Assembly (NCBI GenBank): GCA_049671305.1
Contig: JBATUR010000052.1
Location: 1 to 64,000 of the forward strand
Direction of reading: 5' to 3'
From: CADCTM01 sp049671305
Lineage (GTDB): Bacteria > Cyanobacteriota > Cyanobacteriia > Cyanobacteriales > Coleofasciculaceae
DNA: 64,000 nt
The stretch's first letter is position 1, and each line of letters begins with the position of its first letter. Of the stretch, positions 44,279 through 53,154 are shown one piece after another. Both the position numbers and the translations under genes were made by a program. The notes beneath the pieces are model-generated. The model worked only from the letters and a program-made list of their open reading frames with translations, had not been told where the DNA came from and did not search any database.

Positions 44279-44632
44279 ATGCCATTAATTAAAGTCCAAA
44301 CATCCATTGCTGCTCCTGAACCATCTACGGTTGAAGGACTGCTCAAAGTTCTTTCCTCTAAACTGGCAAAGCATTTAAATAAGCCAGAATCTTATGTAAT
44401 GACGGCATTTGAACCAGGTGTTGCTATGACTTTTGCTGGCACAACTGAGCCTGTTTGTTATGTAGAAATAAAAAGCGTTGGCAGTATGAGTCCAGCACAA
44501 ACTAAAGCAATGAGTCAAGATTTTTGTCAGGTAATTAATGAAAAGTTAGCTGTGCCGACAAATCGGATTTATCTTGAGTTTGCTGATGCCAAAGGGGCAA
44601 TGTGGGGCTGGAATAGCTCAACTTTTGGCTGA
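44279..44632 (+). CDS. MIF/phenylpyruvate tautomerase-like protein
   Basis: A 117-residue protein of the macrophage migration inhibitory factor family. Pro2 (the catalytic Pro1 after Met removal) opens the MPLIKVQTS strand, then PESYVMTAFEPG, TEPVCYVEIKSVG, and NRIYLEFADAKGAMWGWNSSTFG at the end. It fits a tautomerase trimer. Role in cyanobacteria is unclear. Confidence 0.9.
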   Translation: MPLIKVQTSIAAPEPSTVEGLLKVLSSKLAKHLNKPESYVMTAFEPGVAMTFAGTTEPVCYVEIKSVGSMSPAQTKAMSQDFCQVINEKLAVPTNRIYLEFADAKGAMWGWNSSTFG

Positions 44633-44660
44633 TTTATGGTGGCAATTAAGATATTTATAA

Positions 44661-44687
44661 TTAACCCCCCTTATTTAAGGAGGGTTT
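44661..44687 (+). terminator. Terminator-like hairpin after MIF homologue
   Basis: AACCCCCCTT pairs with AAGGAGGGTT across ATTT, followed by TTGGG. One mismatch in the stem and a short T tract. It lies about 30 nt after the stop and is close to a motif common in cyanobacterial intergenic DNA. Confidence 0.6.
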
Positions 44688-44752
44688 TGGGATATTTTGA
44701 GATTGAGTGCCACAATTAGTAATTTGAATTATCCTCAATCTAGGTATTTTGC

Positions 44753-45448
44753 CTACTCTTTTTCAACAGTCAGACTCTTCACTTTTTCTTGTGGTTGCTG
44801 TTCTTTGGTAACAGACTCTTGAAAAGGTGCAATCAGTCTTTCTAAGCGGAACTTAATACCACCTTCAGACTGTTCTAATTCTTGCACCAACACACTGCCG
44901 AGATGAACCACTGCAAGCACAATCGCACCAATTGCTAGTACATAACTATGGAGAGTGTAAAAGTGTGCCACGGTAGTTGAGTTTACCGCGCCACCTGTGA
45001 GAATTTCTCTGATTTGAGGACCAATAAAAGGAATCGCTTCAATTGTTCCCAACTCAAGTTTGAGACGCCAAAATCCTTCTTGTGTCCAACTCAAAATCAT
45101 TGCTGTCCAACCCAAGCCGATGGCGCTTAAGGTAAACAAGATGCCGCTAATCCAGGCGGTGAGCCAACTTGAGCGAAACTGCCTACCCAAAAACATCACC
45201 ACAACTTCCACTAGTGCCACGCCGATAACACCGTTACCTGCGAGGTTGTGGATGCTGCGAATTAGCCAGCCAAAAGAGACTTGGGTGTTAATTGCTGCCA
45301 AAGAATTGTATGCACCCCCGGCTATAGGTTGATAGTAAAATGCCAGCATCATGCCGCTGACAGCAGACAACAGCGAGAGAGTTAGGATGGCAACAGCAAG
45401 GACTGTTGCTAAACGCCTTAACACGAATTCGTACCGTGTCGTATTCAT
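44753..45448 (-). CDS. Cytochrome b6-like membrane protein, one heme ligand changed
   Basis: A 231-residue protein with four hydrophobic helices laid out like cytochrome b6. RSIHNLAGN (His67) aligns with His86 of b6, HFYTLHSYV (His167) with His187, and VVHLG (His182) with His202. The position of b6 His100 is Glu81 (HNLAG...LVE, 14 residues after His67). So only one heme has both His ligands. No petD partner or Rieske gene is near. The C-terminus is soluble and charged (EQSEGGIKFRLERL...). It is a paralogue, perhaps redox-sensing or an alternative electron carrier; a histidine kinase gene lies 85 nt upstream. Confidence 0.8.
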   Translation of the reverse strand: MNTTRYEFVLRRLATVLAVAILTLSLLSAVSGMMLAFYYQPIAGGAYNSLAAINTQVSFGWLIRSIHNLAGNGVIGVALVEVVVMFLGRQFRSSWLTAWISGILFTLSAIGLGWTAMILSWTQEGFWRLKLELGTIEAIPFIGPQIREILTGGAVNSTTVAHFYTLHSYVLAIGAIVLAVVHLGSVLVQELEQSEGGIKFRLERLIAPFQESVTKEQQPQEKVKSLTVEKE

Positions 45449-45533
45449 AATTATGTGTAGTATTGCTAAGGATCTTTACATTACTACATATTTTAACGAA
45501 GAAAAGCCAGAAGTGTGCTCACCGACCGAAAGA

Positions 45534-47750
45534 TTAATGATCACCCTGCAGAGGTAGCGTCACGGTTAGGGTTGTACCCACACCAGGTGTGCTTTCAACC
45601 GCAATTTCGCCTCCCTGCAAGTCGATACACTGCTTAACAATGAGCAATCCCAAACCACTGCCAGCGACGACGCCAACCTTACCGTTTTGATTGAACATTT
45701 TGAACAACAAATCTTGATCAGCTTGAGGAATATCACTGCCTGAGTCTTGAATTTGCAAAACTACTTGTTGATCTTGGCAGGAAACATCCAGCTTGATCTC
45801 ACTACCTTCAGGAGAATACTTAATCGCATTCAGCAGTAAATTTGTGAGAACATGACGCAGTAGTTTCTTATCAAGATTAACAGCAGAACATTGCTCTTGA
45901 CTAGTAAAATTAATCGTGTGACGAGCCGCCGCACCTTGCTGTAGTTCTTCGGTCAAATCCTGGCAAAATTGAGTTAAATTCAGCAACGATGGATTTAAAT
46001 GCAATTCATTAGCTTCTACCTTTTTTATCAACAACAAATCATTCAACAATTGATTCATGCGTCTGACATTAACTTGAATTAATTGCAGATAACTTAGTGT
46101 CTTTTCATCAGTCTCCGATTGAGTATTGTTTTCGATTAATTTGGTGCAGGCAAAAATATTATTGAGTGGGTTGCGTAGTTCTTGAGTAATCACCGAGGCA
46201 AAGTAAGAAAAGTGAGATTTTAATGTACTAAATTCCGCTTCTTTTGCCATCGCTTCACTAACTGCAACCGCTGCTCTTTTTTGCTCACTAATATCTCGTA
46301 CCGTGACGACAACAGCTTCTGGTTGACTACCCAAATCACTCAGCGGACTAATCGTGTATTCATAGTCTCGCATACCTTCAACTGTAGCAAAACTAGCTTC
46401 GTCGGTGATTGGTTGTCCATTATTAAAAACATTAGCTCGTTGAGCATCCAAGCGTTCCATAAATTCGGCAGGTAACTTTAATTGCTGCCAAGTTTTACTA
46501 ATAAAATCACTTTGTGTTAAGCCTAAAGCTTGTGCCGCCGAACGGTTAACATAAATATATTTTCCAGTGGCATCGTAGACAAAGAAAAATTCGGGAGTGC
46601 TAGAGAGAATATCATTGAGCATTTTCCCCAACTGCTCAACTAATGCTGTTATTTGTTGAGGTTCTGCCTCCAGGCGCTCAATTGAATTATTCGGTTCTGG
46701 AGATGGTTTGAGGGCTAGTTGTTTCAGGACAAGCTCTTGTTTAACGGCTTCTTGTTGTGTCGTTCTAAGTTGATGAAGCTCGGTAATATCTTCTAACATA
46801 CAAGTGGCAAAAGCTGGCTGATTGACTGCTCCTTGGACTAGAGAATAAGTGAGGCGTCCCCAGCGCATTGATTTATCGGGAGCGTTGTAACACTTTTCTC
46901 GTTGGTAACAGTTACGTTTGCCAGCAATTAGTTGTTGAAATAAGACAGATTCAATGCCGGATTTATCTAAATTTAGCCATTGGGGCAGGACTTTCTCTAA
47001 GTCTTGGCAAGTGTAACCCAGCATTTCCTCGAAGGCGTGGTTGCTTTTGATAACATTACCTTGACTATCTAAGAGAACTATGCCTGTGGCGGCATTTTCA
47101 AACATGGCACGAAATAAAGCTTCGTGCTGTCGGGCTGTTTCTGCCTCTTGACTGGGGGTAAGGTCTTGTAATTGCCAGCGCAGACCGATGACCTGATTTT
47201 CGGCATTTTGGATGGGTGTGACGGTGCAGGAGACTGTAAAGAAGGCATCGCGCCAACGCTGAAGCTGAATTTGCCAATTTTTGAGCGACTCTCCTTTTTG
47301 CAGTTGACTGAGTTTGGCATAAAAGTCGCGACGTTCTTGGGGGTCTACAAAAACGACTAAGGGTTTGGTGATTAGGCGGTCTGGGGCAATGTTGAGCAGT
47401 TGTGCGACGGTTTGGTTTGCCTGGGTGATCGTGCCGTCTTTGGTGGTCACCAGGTAGCCATCAGGAGCAAATTTAAATAGTTCTTGGTAGCGCTGGCACT
47501 CGGCTGCTTCGGCGTCCAGGCTGAGGGCTAATTCTTCTTTTTCTTGACGCAGTGACTCGGCAGCGACTTGTAGCTCTTGGAGCGACACAGACAAGCCTTC
47601 TAGACTTTCTTTGAGGAGGTCTTGTGGCGGTGCTGACGGTACAGTTTGTCGCCTGGTAGGGTCGGGCGGCAATTCGTCTATTTGTTGCCAGAGTTCTTCT
47701 AGGCGTTGCAGAGACAATGCCAGTTGTTGGTCAAAAATTAGTTCGTTCAT
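45534..47750 (-). CDS. PAS-domain histidine kinase-like protein with altered H-box
   Basis: A 738-residue soluble protein: an N-terminal coiled coil (about 45-90), three PAS domains (about 92-200, 208-330, 378-490), a dimerisation helix pair and a HATPase domain (about 610-735). N box LTNLLLNAIKYSPEG and G2 box GSGLGLLIVKQ are intact. The H box reads VITQELRNPLNN: the phospho-acceptor His is Gln523 (codon CAA). The G1 box is DSGSDIP rather than DxGxG. No receiver gene is nearby. It may be a scaffold or allosteric pseudokinase, or phosphorylate another residue. Confidence 0.9.
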   Translation of the reverse strand: MNELIFDQQLALSLQRLEELWQQIDELPPDPTRRQTVPSAPPQDLLKESLEGLSVSLQELQVAAESLRQEKEELALSLDAEAAECQRYQELFKFAPDGYLVTTKDGTITQANQTVAQLLNIAPDRLITKPLVVFVDPQERRDFYAKLSQLQKGESLKNWQIQLQRWRDAFFTVSCTVTPIQNAENQVIGLRWQLQDLTPSQEAETARQHEALFRAMFENAATGIVLLDSQGNVIKSNHAFEEMLGYTCQDLEKVLPQWLNLDKSGIESVLFQQLIAGKRNCYQREKCYNAPDKSMRWGRLTYSLVQGAVNQPAFATCMLEDITELHQLRTTQQEAVKQELVLKQLALKPSPEPNNSIERLEAEPQQITALVEQLGKMLNDILSSTPEFFFVYDATGKYIYVNRSAAQALGLTQSDFISKTWQQLKLPAEFMERLDAQRANVFNNGQPITDEASFATVEGMRDYEYTISPLSDLGSQPEAVVVTVRDISEQKRAAVAVSEAMAKEAEFSTLKSHFSYFASVITQELRNPLNNIFACTKLIENNTQSETDEKTLSYLQLIQVNVRRMNQLLNDLLLIKKVEANELHLNPSLLNLTQFCQDLTEELQQGAAARHTINFTSQEQCSAVNLDKKLLRHVLTNLLLNAIKYSPEGSEIKLDVSCQDQQVVLQIQDSGSDIPQADQDLLFKMFNQNGKVGVVAGSGLGLLIVKQCIDLQGGEIAVESTPGVGTTLTVTLPLQGDH

Positions 47751-48125
47751 GGTATAACCTCATTCTTTGGTCAGAAACACCCAGCGTCTGCTTTTGGCAC
47801 AATGCATAATTACCTGCTCAAGTCAGCAACGGGAGCACTTGAGCTACTCCCAAGTTGAATAGATTAACTCAGGAGCAAGTAAATATCATGCCAAATTTTT
47901 TGGGTTACCTGATTGAGAGGTGTGAGCAAGGATGCCAATGGTTTGGGACGCCTCTATAGTAATACTTTGATTATGCTTATGTTTCAAATGGCTTAAAAAA
48001 GTAAAATTTAGTATCTTTTTGTGCTACATACAGAAGGGCTTTGGTAGCCTTCTAAAAGTAAGGTGAAGTTACTTGCTGACTCCCAACTATTCCTAAAATT
48101 CTTAATAAACTTTAAAGATTTAAAC
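47751..48125. other. Intergenic, no gene seen
   Basis: About 375 nt between divergent genes. An ORF opens at 48063 upstream of the next gene, but its first 21 residues look like leader translation. No repeat or RNA gene recognised. Confidence 0.5.
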
Positions 48126-48443
48126 ATGAAGCATTTCAGTGAAGATTGGCTAAATGAATGGTGCAAAGAAAACGGCTGGACTGATTTATATGTAGAACGC
48201 TATAACTATTGGGCTTTCCCGCCAGGGGCAGTGATGCCGGAACCAATTCCAACGAAAGCACTGCGGTTAATTAAAGCTGATAAAGGGATGTGTTTTTCTG
48301 AAAAAGCCTGGTCAATTGCCGCCGTAATTGTTACTTTTTTAGCAGCAGTTATTAGCTATGTCTGCAAGTCTCCCATGCCTTTGGTTTTTGCTTTTGCTTT
48401 TTGTGCTGTGACAGCGGCGCGGCTTGAGGTTGAGGAAATTTAG
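48126..48443 (+). CDS. Hypothetical protein with C-terminal membrane helices
   Basis: A 105-residue protein. The soluble N-terminal part (DWLNEWCKENGWTDLYVERY, FPPGAVMPEPIPT) is followed by two hydrophobic helices, residues about 60-77 (IAAVIVTFLAAVISYV) and 82-98. Seems conserved in cyanobacteria but without a named domain. The ATG at 48126 is chosen over the longer ORF. Confidence 0.6.
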   Translation: MKHFSEDWLNEWCKENGWTDLYVERYNYWAFPPGAVMPEPIPTKALRLIKADKGMCFSEKAWSIAAVIVTFLAAVISYVCKSPMPLVFAFAFCAVTAARLEVEEI

Positions 48444-48629
48444 AGGCTTTTGTTGATTATATGTAAATGTAATATAAGTTAATGAGTAATCCCTGCTCTA
48501 ATCAGTAGGGGTTTCTTTTTGTTGTACTCTACTTTGACTCGTTTTATACGTGGAGAAAAGCATTTAGGGAAATCTCTACGTCAAACTTATTTAAGTCAAA
48601 GCGGGTTAGTTCATAAACTGAGGCAAGAA

Positions 48630-50105
48630 ATGGCTGCATCTACTTTATTAAACTACATTGATGGACAGTGGTGTAATTCTGGTGCTACGGAATTTTTAGA
48701 AGTAGTAAACCCAGCAACTACAGAAGTATTAGCGAAGGTTCCCTTATCACCCAAAAGTGACGTTGAGGCGGCAACTGTGGCAGCGGCGGCGGCATTTGTT
48801 GGCTGGCGCAGGGTTCCTCCAACTGAACGTGTACAGTATCTTTTTAAGTTGAAGTTCTTATTAGAAGAACATTTGCAAGAGTTATCGCAAATTATTACTT
48901 TGGAGTGTGGTAAAACTTTTGCTGAGTCGAAAGCGGAGTTAGAAAGAGCAATTGAAAATGTGGAGGTTGCCTGCGGAATTCCCATGTTAATGCAGGGGTA
49001 CAATTTGGAAGATATTGCTCGCGGAATTGATGAAATTATGATTCGTCAACCTGTGGGTGTAGTTGCAATTATTGCACCGTTTAATTTTCCGGGGATGATT
49101 CCTTTTTGGTTTTTACCTTATGCAATAGCTTGTGGAAATACTTGTATTATTAAGCCTTCGGAAAAAGTGCCCTTAACTCTCCAAAAAGTGTTTGAGTTAT
49201 TAGAAAAAACTGGCTTACCACCAGGAGTTGTTAATTTAGTTAATGGGGCAAAGGAAGCGGTTGATGCAATTTTAGAACATCCCACAATTCGGGCAGTTAG
49301 CTTTGTTGGTTCGTCTCCTGTGGCGCGGTATGTTTATGGTAAGGCGGCGTCTTTTGGCAAGCGAGTGCAATGTCAAGGTGGGGCGAAAAATCCGATTATT
49401 ATTTTGCCAGATGCAGATATGGAAATGACGACTCGCATTGCTGCCGATAGTGCGTTTGGTTGTGCAGGGCAACGCTGTTTGGCGGCTTCAGTGGCGGTGA
49501 CAGTAGGAGAGGCAAGGGAGGGGTTTAGAAATGCGATCGCCTCGGCTGCAGAAACTCGCATTGTGGGATATGGTTTAGATGAAAATGTGCAGATGGGTCC
49601 TGTAATTTCTTCTCAAAGTCAAACTCGTATTGAGCAGTTAATTGAATTGGGAATTGAGGAAGGGGCGACGGTGTTGGTAGATGGGCGCAATGCCAAGATT
49701 TCTGATTATGAAAAAGGTAACTTTATTCGACCAACAATTTTGGAAAATGTCAACCCCAAAAGTGAATTAGCAGGGACAGAGATTTTTGGTCCGGTATTGG
49801 GTTTGATGCAGGTAGAGACGATTGAAGATGCGATCGCTTTAGTTAATAGTGGACAATGGGGAAATATGGCTTGTTTGTTTACAAATAGTGGTGCGGCGGC
49901 GCGGCAATTTCGCTATCAAGCTGAGGCGGGTAATATTGGCATTAATATTGGCGTAGCGGCACCGATGGCATTTTTTCCTTTTAGTGGTTGGAAAGATAGT
50001 TTTTATGGTGATTTACATGGGCAGGGGCGAGATGCAGTAGAGTTTTTTACACAAACAAAAGTTGTTGTTGAACGCTGGCCCAAAAATTGGTCACGTCAGT
50101 TTTGA
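48630..50105 (+). CDS. mmsA: CoA-acylating methylmalonate-semialdehyde dehydrogenase
   Basis: A 491-residue aldehyde dehydrogenase oxidising methylmalonate or malonate semialdehyde to propionyl- or acetyl-CoA, in valine/inositol breakdown. Typical features: YIDGQWCNSGATEF opening, IIAPFNFPGMIPFW, GAKNPIIILPDADM, and the catalytic Cys in GCAGQRCLAAS. ATG 48630 matches homologues; the ORF extends 37 codons upstream. No other valine-degradation genes are in the window. Confidence 0.88.
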   Translation: MAASTLLNYIDGQWCNSGATEFLEVVNPATTEVLAKVPLSPKSDVEAATVAAAAAFVGWRRVPPTERVQYLFKLKFLLEEHLQELSQIITLECGKTFAESKAELERAIENVEVACGIPMLMQGYNLEDIARGIDEIMIRQPVGVVAIIAPFNFPGMIPFWFLPYAIACGNTCIIKPSEKVPLTLQKVFELLEKTGLPPGVVNLVNGAKEAVDAILEHPTIRAVSFVGSSPVARYVYGKAASFGKRVQCQGGAKNPIIILPDADMEMTTRIAADSAFGCAGQRCLAASVAVTVGEAREGFRNAIASAAETRIVGYGLDENVQMGPVISSQSQTRIEQLIELGIEEGATVLVDGRNAKISDYEKGNFIRPTILENVNPKSELAGTEIFGPVLGLMQVETIEDAIALVNSGQWGNMACLFTNSGAAARQFRYQAEAGNIGINIGVAAPMAFFPFSGWKDSFYGDLHGQGRDAVEFFTQTKVVVERWPKNWSRQF

Positions 50106-50203
50106 TAATTGAATAAGTCAAATTATATCTCAAAAATAAAATAGAGATATAGGGAGAAAGCCTGCTTTATGCAGGCTATAAAAATTGCAGAAAGCTAAAG
50201 TTT

Positions 50204-50530
50204 TCACTTAAGCGGATCATGTCCCCAATTTTTTAAAGAGTACCGCCAACGTGTATCTTTAATGTCACCTGATGGTTTTTGGGCGCTGTGGCGATGGACG
50301 TAACTAATGACTTTTTTTATATGAGATAAATCATCGTCGTTGTAGTCATCTTGCTTCTGCAATAATTCAATAATACGCTTGCCAGATTTATGACCAATAG
50401 ATTCATCATCTCCATCTTTTTGTCCGACTTCTTTGGACTCTTCTGTATCCAACCAAGACTCAAGTTCTTTTGCTGTCATGTTGACGGCTTGATGGAAATC
50501 TTTAATTACTGATTTTGTATCGTTACTCAT
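50204..50530 (-). CDS. DUF3140 family protein
   Basis: A 108-residue soluble, charged protein of the DUF3140 family: NMTAKELESWLDTEESKEVG, SGKRIIELLQKQ and a C-terminal VISYVHRHSAQKP with DTRWRYSLKNWGHDP. Homologues are found near stress or DNA-repair-related genes. Often annotated as DNA-binding; not proven. It starts 6 nt after the DUF2945 gene, so the pair forms an operon. Confidence 0.85.
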   Translation of the reverse strand: MSNDTKSVIKDFHQAVNMTAKELESWLDTEESKEVGQKDGDDESIGHKSGKRIIELLQKQDDYNDDDLSHIKKVISYVHRHSAQKPSGDIKDTRWRYSLKNWGHDPLK

Positions 50531-50536
50531 GAAATA

Positions 50537-50752
50537 TTACTCCTCAATTTTTTTTAAAGCTTCCGGTTTATGAGCTGCTTCTTTGCCTGTTTTATCACTT
50601 TCAACTAAGTATTCAGGATTTTCTTTTGAGGCTGCGACGTGGTGTCCTTTAATATCTGTTGGTGAGGTTAGTTTCTTTTTTACTTCACCTTTTGTTGTGC
50701 CTTGTGAGGTTTCCCACTCCACTTTGTCACCTTTTTTAAATTCGTCTGACAT
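50537..50752 (-). CDS. DUF2945 (HVA1 TUDOR-type) small protein
   Basis: A 71-residue protein of the DUF2945/HVA1 family. KKGDKVEWETSQGTTKGEV, then NPEYLVESDKTGKEAAHKPE matches the small beta-barrel (TUDOR-like) fold. First gene of a pair with DUF3140. These small basic/acidic proteins are often induced under oxidative or osmotic stress in other bacteria; that role here is inferred. Confidence 0.85.
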   Translation of the reverse strand: MSDEFKKGDKVEWETSQGTTKGEVKKKLTSPTDIKGHHVAASKENPEYLVESDKTGKEAAHKPEALKKIEE

Positions 50753-50999
50753 GGGATTATTCCTGTTTGTTTGTTATTTATTTTGTTAGTGTGTCTATTT
50801 TTTGAAAGGTATTCATCAGTCTGATTGCAGATTGATGGTGGGGGAGTTGAGGAGGATAAATATACCTTTTGTGCGTGGTTGGTGGTGAGTTAATCAGTTA
50901 AAGAATACTAGATTAATATGTGATTCGCCTTCTACAAAAACTTAAAACTATGAAACTGTTGATATAGTATGATTAATTTAATTGCTAAAGAGGCAGAAG

Positions 51000-51401
51000 A
51001 TGTCAACAATTAAAGTAGAAGTGCAACTGTCTTCAGAAGAGTTGTTAAGAGCGGTTGAGCAGTTAAGCCTGCCAGATTTAGAGAAATTTGTATCTAAAAT
51101 TATTGTGCTACAGGCACAGCGAAAAGCTCCAACCCTGCCACAAGCTGAAGCCGAGTTGTTGTTAAAAATTAATCAAAGTGTGCCTTTAGACATTCACAAG
51201 CATTATGAAGAATTGAGTGTTAAACGACAGACTGAAACTCTTACACTAGATGAACATAGGGAGTTACTGCACTTAAATGAACAAATAGAAAAAGAACAAG
51301 CACAACGCATAGAAAACCTAGTCGAGTTGGCGCGTTTACGTGGAATTTCTCTTACTACATTGATGGAAGATTTAGGGATTCAAATGGTAACATATGTCTG
51401 A
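51000..51401 (+). CDS. Hypothetical protein, usual partner of HNH nucleases
   Basis: A 133-residue helical protein (MSTIKVEVQLSSEELLRAVE; QIEKEQAQRIENLVELARLR). It belongs to a cyanobacterial family that, from memory, usually precedes an HNH endonuclease gene. No HNH motif occurs in the following 600 nt, so it seems to have lost or never had its partner. An AGAGGCAGAAG sequence precedes the ATG. Function unknown; antitoxin or regulator is possible. Confidence 0.55.
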   Translation: MSTIKVEVQLSSEELLRAVEQLSLPDLEKFVSKIIVLQAQRKAPTLPQAEAELLLKINQSVPLDIHKHYEELSVKRQTETLTLDEHRELLHLNEQIEKEQAQRIENLVELARLRGISLTTLMEDLGIQMVTYV

Positions 51402-51465
51402 GAATTGAAGTTTAAACTCATATCAGGTAAAAGTTGATAGAATAGCTGCTAATGGTAATCTTCAA

Positions 51466-51750
51466 ATGAAAAATTACATGGAAACTTCTCAAGATGCCTA
51501 TCACAACGAAAAAAAGCCCTTACCAGCAAGATCTACGTCTATTACTGACAAAAATTTGAGAGCTATCGCTTATAGTATGGATGCTCTAATTCCAGGCTTT
51601 TATGCTTGGTTTGGGTTGCTTAAAATCCGCATTGGTGGCAGTGAGGCTGAAGAAACTTATCCAGGCACAATACATAGTTTTGCTGGTGTGGCGCTAGTAT
51701 TACCAGGTTATCGAATATTTAGTACTTATCAGGGCGATTATGACCCTTGA
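51466..51750 (+). CDS. Hypothetical protein
   Basis: A 94-residue protein with no recognised family. An N-terminal polar region is followed by AYSMDALIPGFYAWFGLLKI (weakly hydrophobic) and a strand/turn region. The ATG at 51478 is an alternative start. It overlaps the next gene by 11 bases, suggesting co-expression. Confidence 0.5.
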   Translation: MKNYMETSQDAYHNEKKPLPARSTSITDKNLRAIAYSMDALIPGFYAWFGLLKIRIGGSEAEETYPGTIHSFAGVALVLPGYRIFSTYQGDYDP

Positions 51751-51967
51751 TAAGCACAATCTTCAAGGTATTGCCAAGATTACATCGAAAACTTTACCAG
51801 TAGATGATTTTGAACAATTACTAATCAATGCTGGTTATAGCAAAGTTGGCTCTGCGCCTGCCAAAGGAAATCGAGTTAAGGTTTGGTGGAGTCATTCAAT
51901 TTTCTCGCGAGTTGAGTCTATTTATAGTCCTGATTTGCAACTAGCAATAACGGCTTATCATGTTTAG
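51740..51967 (+). CDS. Hypothetical protein
   Basis: A 75-residue soluble protein: HNLQGIAKITSKTLPVDDFE, then GNRVKVWWSHSIFSRVESIY. No known domain recognised. The ATG overlaps the 3' end of the previous ORF. Both could be parts of one small accessory operon, or the remains of a frame-broken gene; sequence alone does not separate these. Confidence 0.45.
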   Translation: MTLDKHNLQGIAKITSKTLPVDDFEQLLINAGYSKVGSAPAKGNRVKVWWSHSIFSRVESIYSPDLQLAITAYHV

Positions 51968-52052
51968 GAAGCATATCTCCTTTCGGCTCAGTTTAGGGTT
52001 TGGGGGATTTTTATCTAAGCCTTTCAGACTCAAGGCTGACAATTAACCTATT

Positions 52053-53129
52053 TTGAGATTAAAATATTGCTCATACCCTCTTAACTCATGTGTGGATGTG
52101 CAATCAATAAAGGATTGGTTTAAAAATTTGCCACCTCAAAATATCGGACTTGCCCTACTTGCGATTCTATTCATTGCCTTTGCAGGTTCTAAAGGTTTAG
52201 AGATTATCTCAAATCTTACTAAGGATTCGTCTAGCTCAAATCCTATAAGCAAAGAATCATCTAGTCCAGCTTCAAAAACTCCAGATTTAGAAAATATTAA
52301 CATCATTGTTCAAGAACGAGAGTCACTAAAGCCTATAGAAGGAGTTGAAATCGAGTATATTGTTGAAGGTCCATCAGTCCGAAAATACACTGATAGAAAT
52401 GGTCAGAGAGGAATTAGCATACCAAGTACAAGAGCCGTGGAGATCACCTTAAGAAAACGAGGTTTTAAGACAGCTCCAGATACTATAAATTTGCAAGTAG
52501 ACCCAAAAAAAACTAAAACATTTTACTTAGAGCCAGAGCCATCTCAACCGCGACTGAATCAATCGTCAATGCTGGTTCCGTCCACTCCTGCAAGCAACTC
52601 CAGCCCATCTCCTAAACCTACACAACAAAACCTTGTTGAATCTCAACAAAATTTAGGCAGGAATTTAATAGAAAATCCAGGCTTTGAAGAAGGATTCACT
52701 AGTTGGGAGCAAAATAACCAAAATAACGCTGAACATAAATTGGAGTCTGGTTATAAAAGTTCTCAAGCAGCCTGCTCTATTCAAAAAGCATTATCTAGTC
52801 AGACCGCCGAATGGGTAGGCATCAAACAAACAATAGAAGTAAAGGCTGATCAGAAATACAGATTTCAAGCCAGGTTATCTTGGGAAAATGCTGTTGAGGT
52901 TCATCTCAAGGTTATTTTTCTTGGTCAGCCGAGCAATACATCTCAGGTTTTCAATAGTGGTAAGAAGTCCAACTCTGGTGGCTGGGTTCTACAAGGTGAG
53001 TCAGTTACAGCTCCTAAAAATACGGTTAGTGCACTTATAGTTATTTGGCATGGAGTACTTAATGAGACTAATGTCGCCAATAGTAAGCTCTGTATTGATG
53101 ATGTTGTATTTGCTCCAATTGGAAACTGA
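52053..53129 (+). CDS. Membrane-anchored protein with Cna-like and CBM4_9-like domains
   Basis: A 358-residue protein. A membrane helix at about 31-50 (IGLALLAILFIAFAGSKG) is followed by a Ser-rich linker and a beta-sandwich of the carboxypeptidase-regulatory type (IEGVEIEYIVEGPS, TDRNGQRGISIPS). After a second linker comes a C-terminal carbohydrate-binding-module-like domain (NLIENPGFEEGFTSWE... ICIDDVVF pattern) of CBM_4_9 type. There is no in-frame ATG near the start; a TTG or the GTG codons near 52092 must be used. Possible surface or periplasmic carbohydrate-binding protein. Confidence 0.6.
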   Translation: MRLKYCSYPLNSCVDVQSIKDWFKNLPPQNIGLALLAILFIAFAGSKGLEIISNLTKDSSSSNPISKESSSPASKTPDLENINIIVQERESLKPIEGVEIEYIVEGPSVRKYTDRNGQRGISIPSTRAVEITLRKRGFKTAPDTINLQVDPKKTKTFYLEPEPSQPRLNQSSMLVPSTPASNSSPSPKPTQQNLVESQQNLGRNLIENPGFEEGFTSWEQNNQNNAEHKLESGYKSSQAACSIQKALSSQTAEWVGIKQTIEVKADQKYRFQARLSWENAVEVHLKVIFLGQPSNTSQVFNSGKKSNSGGWVLQGESVTAPKNTVSALIVIWHGVLNETNVANSKLCIDDVVFAPIGN

Positions 53130-53154
53130 CTCTAGGATGAAGCAATAATAAACC

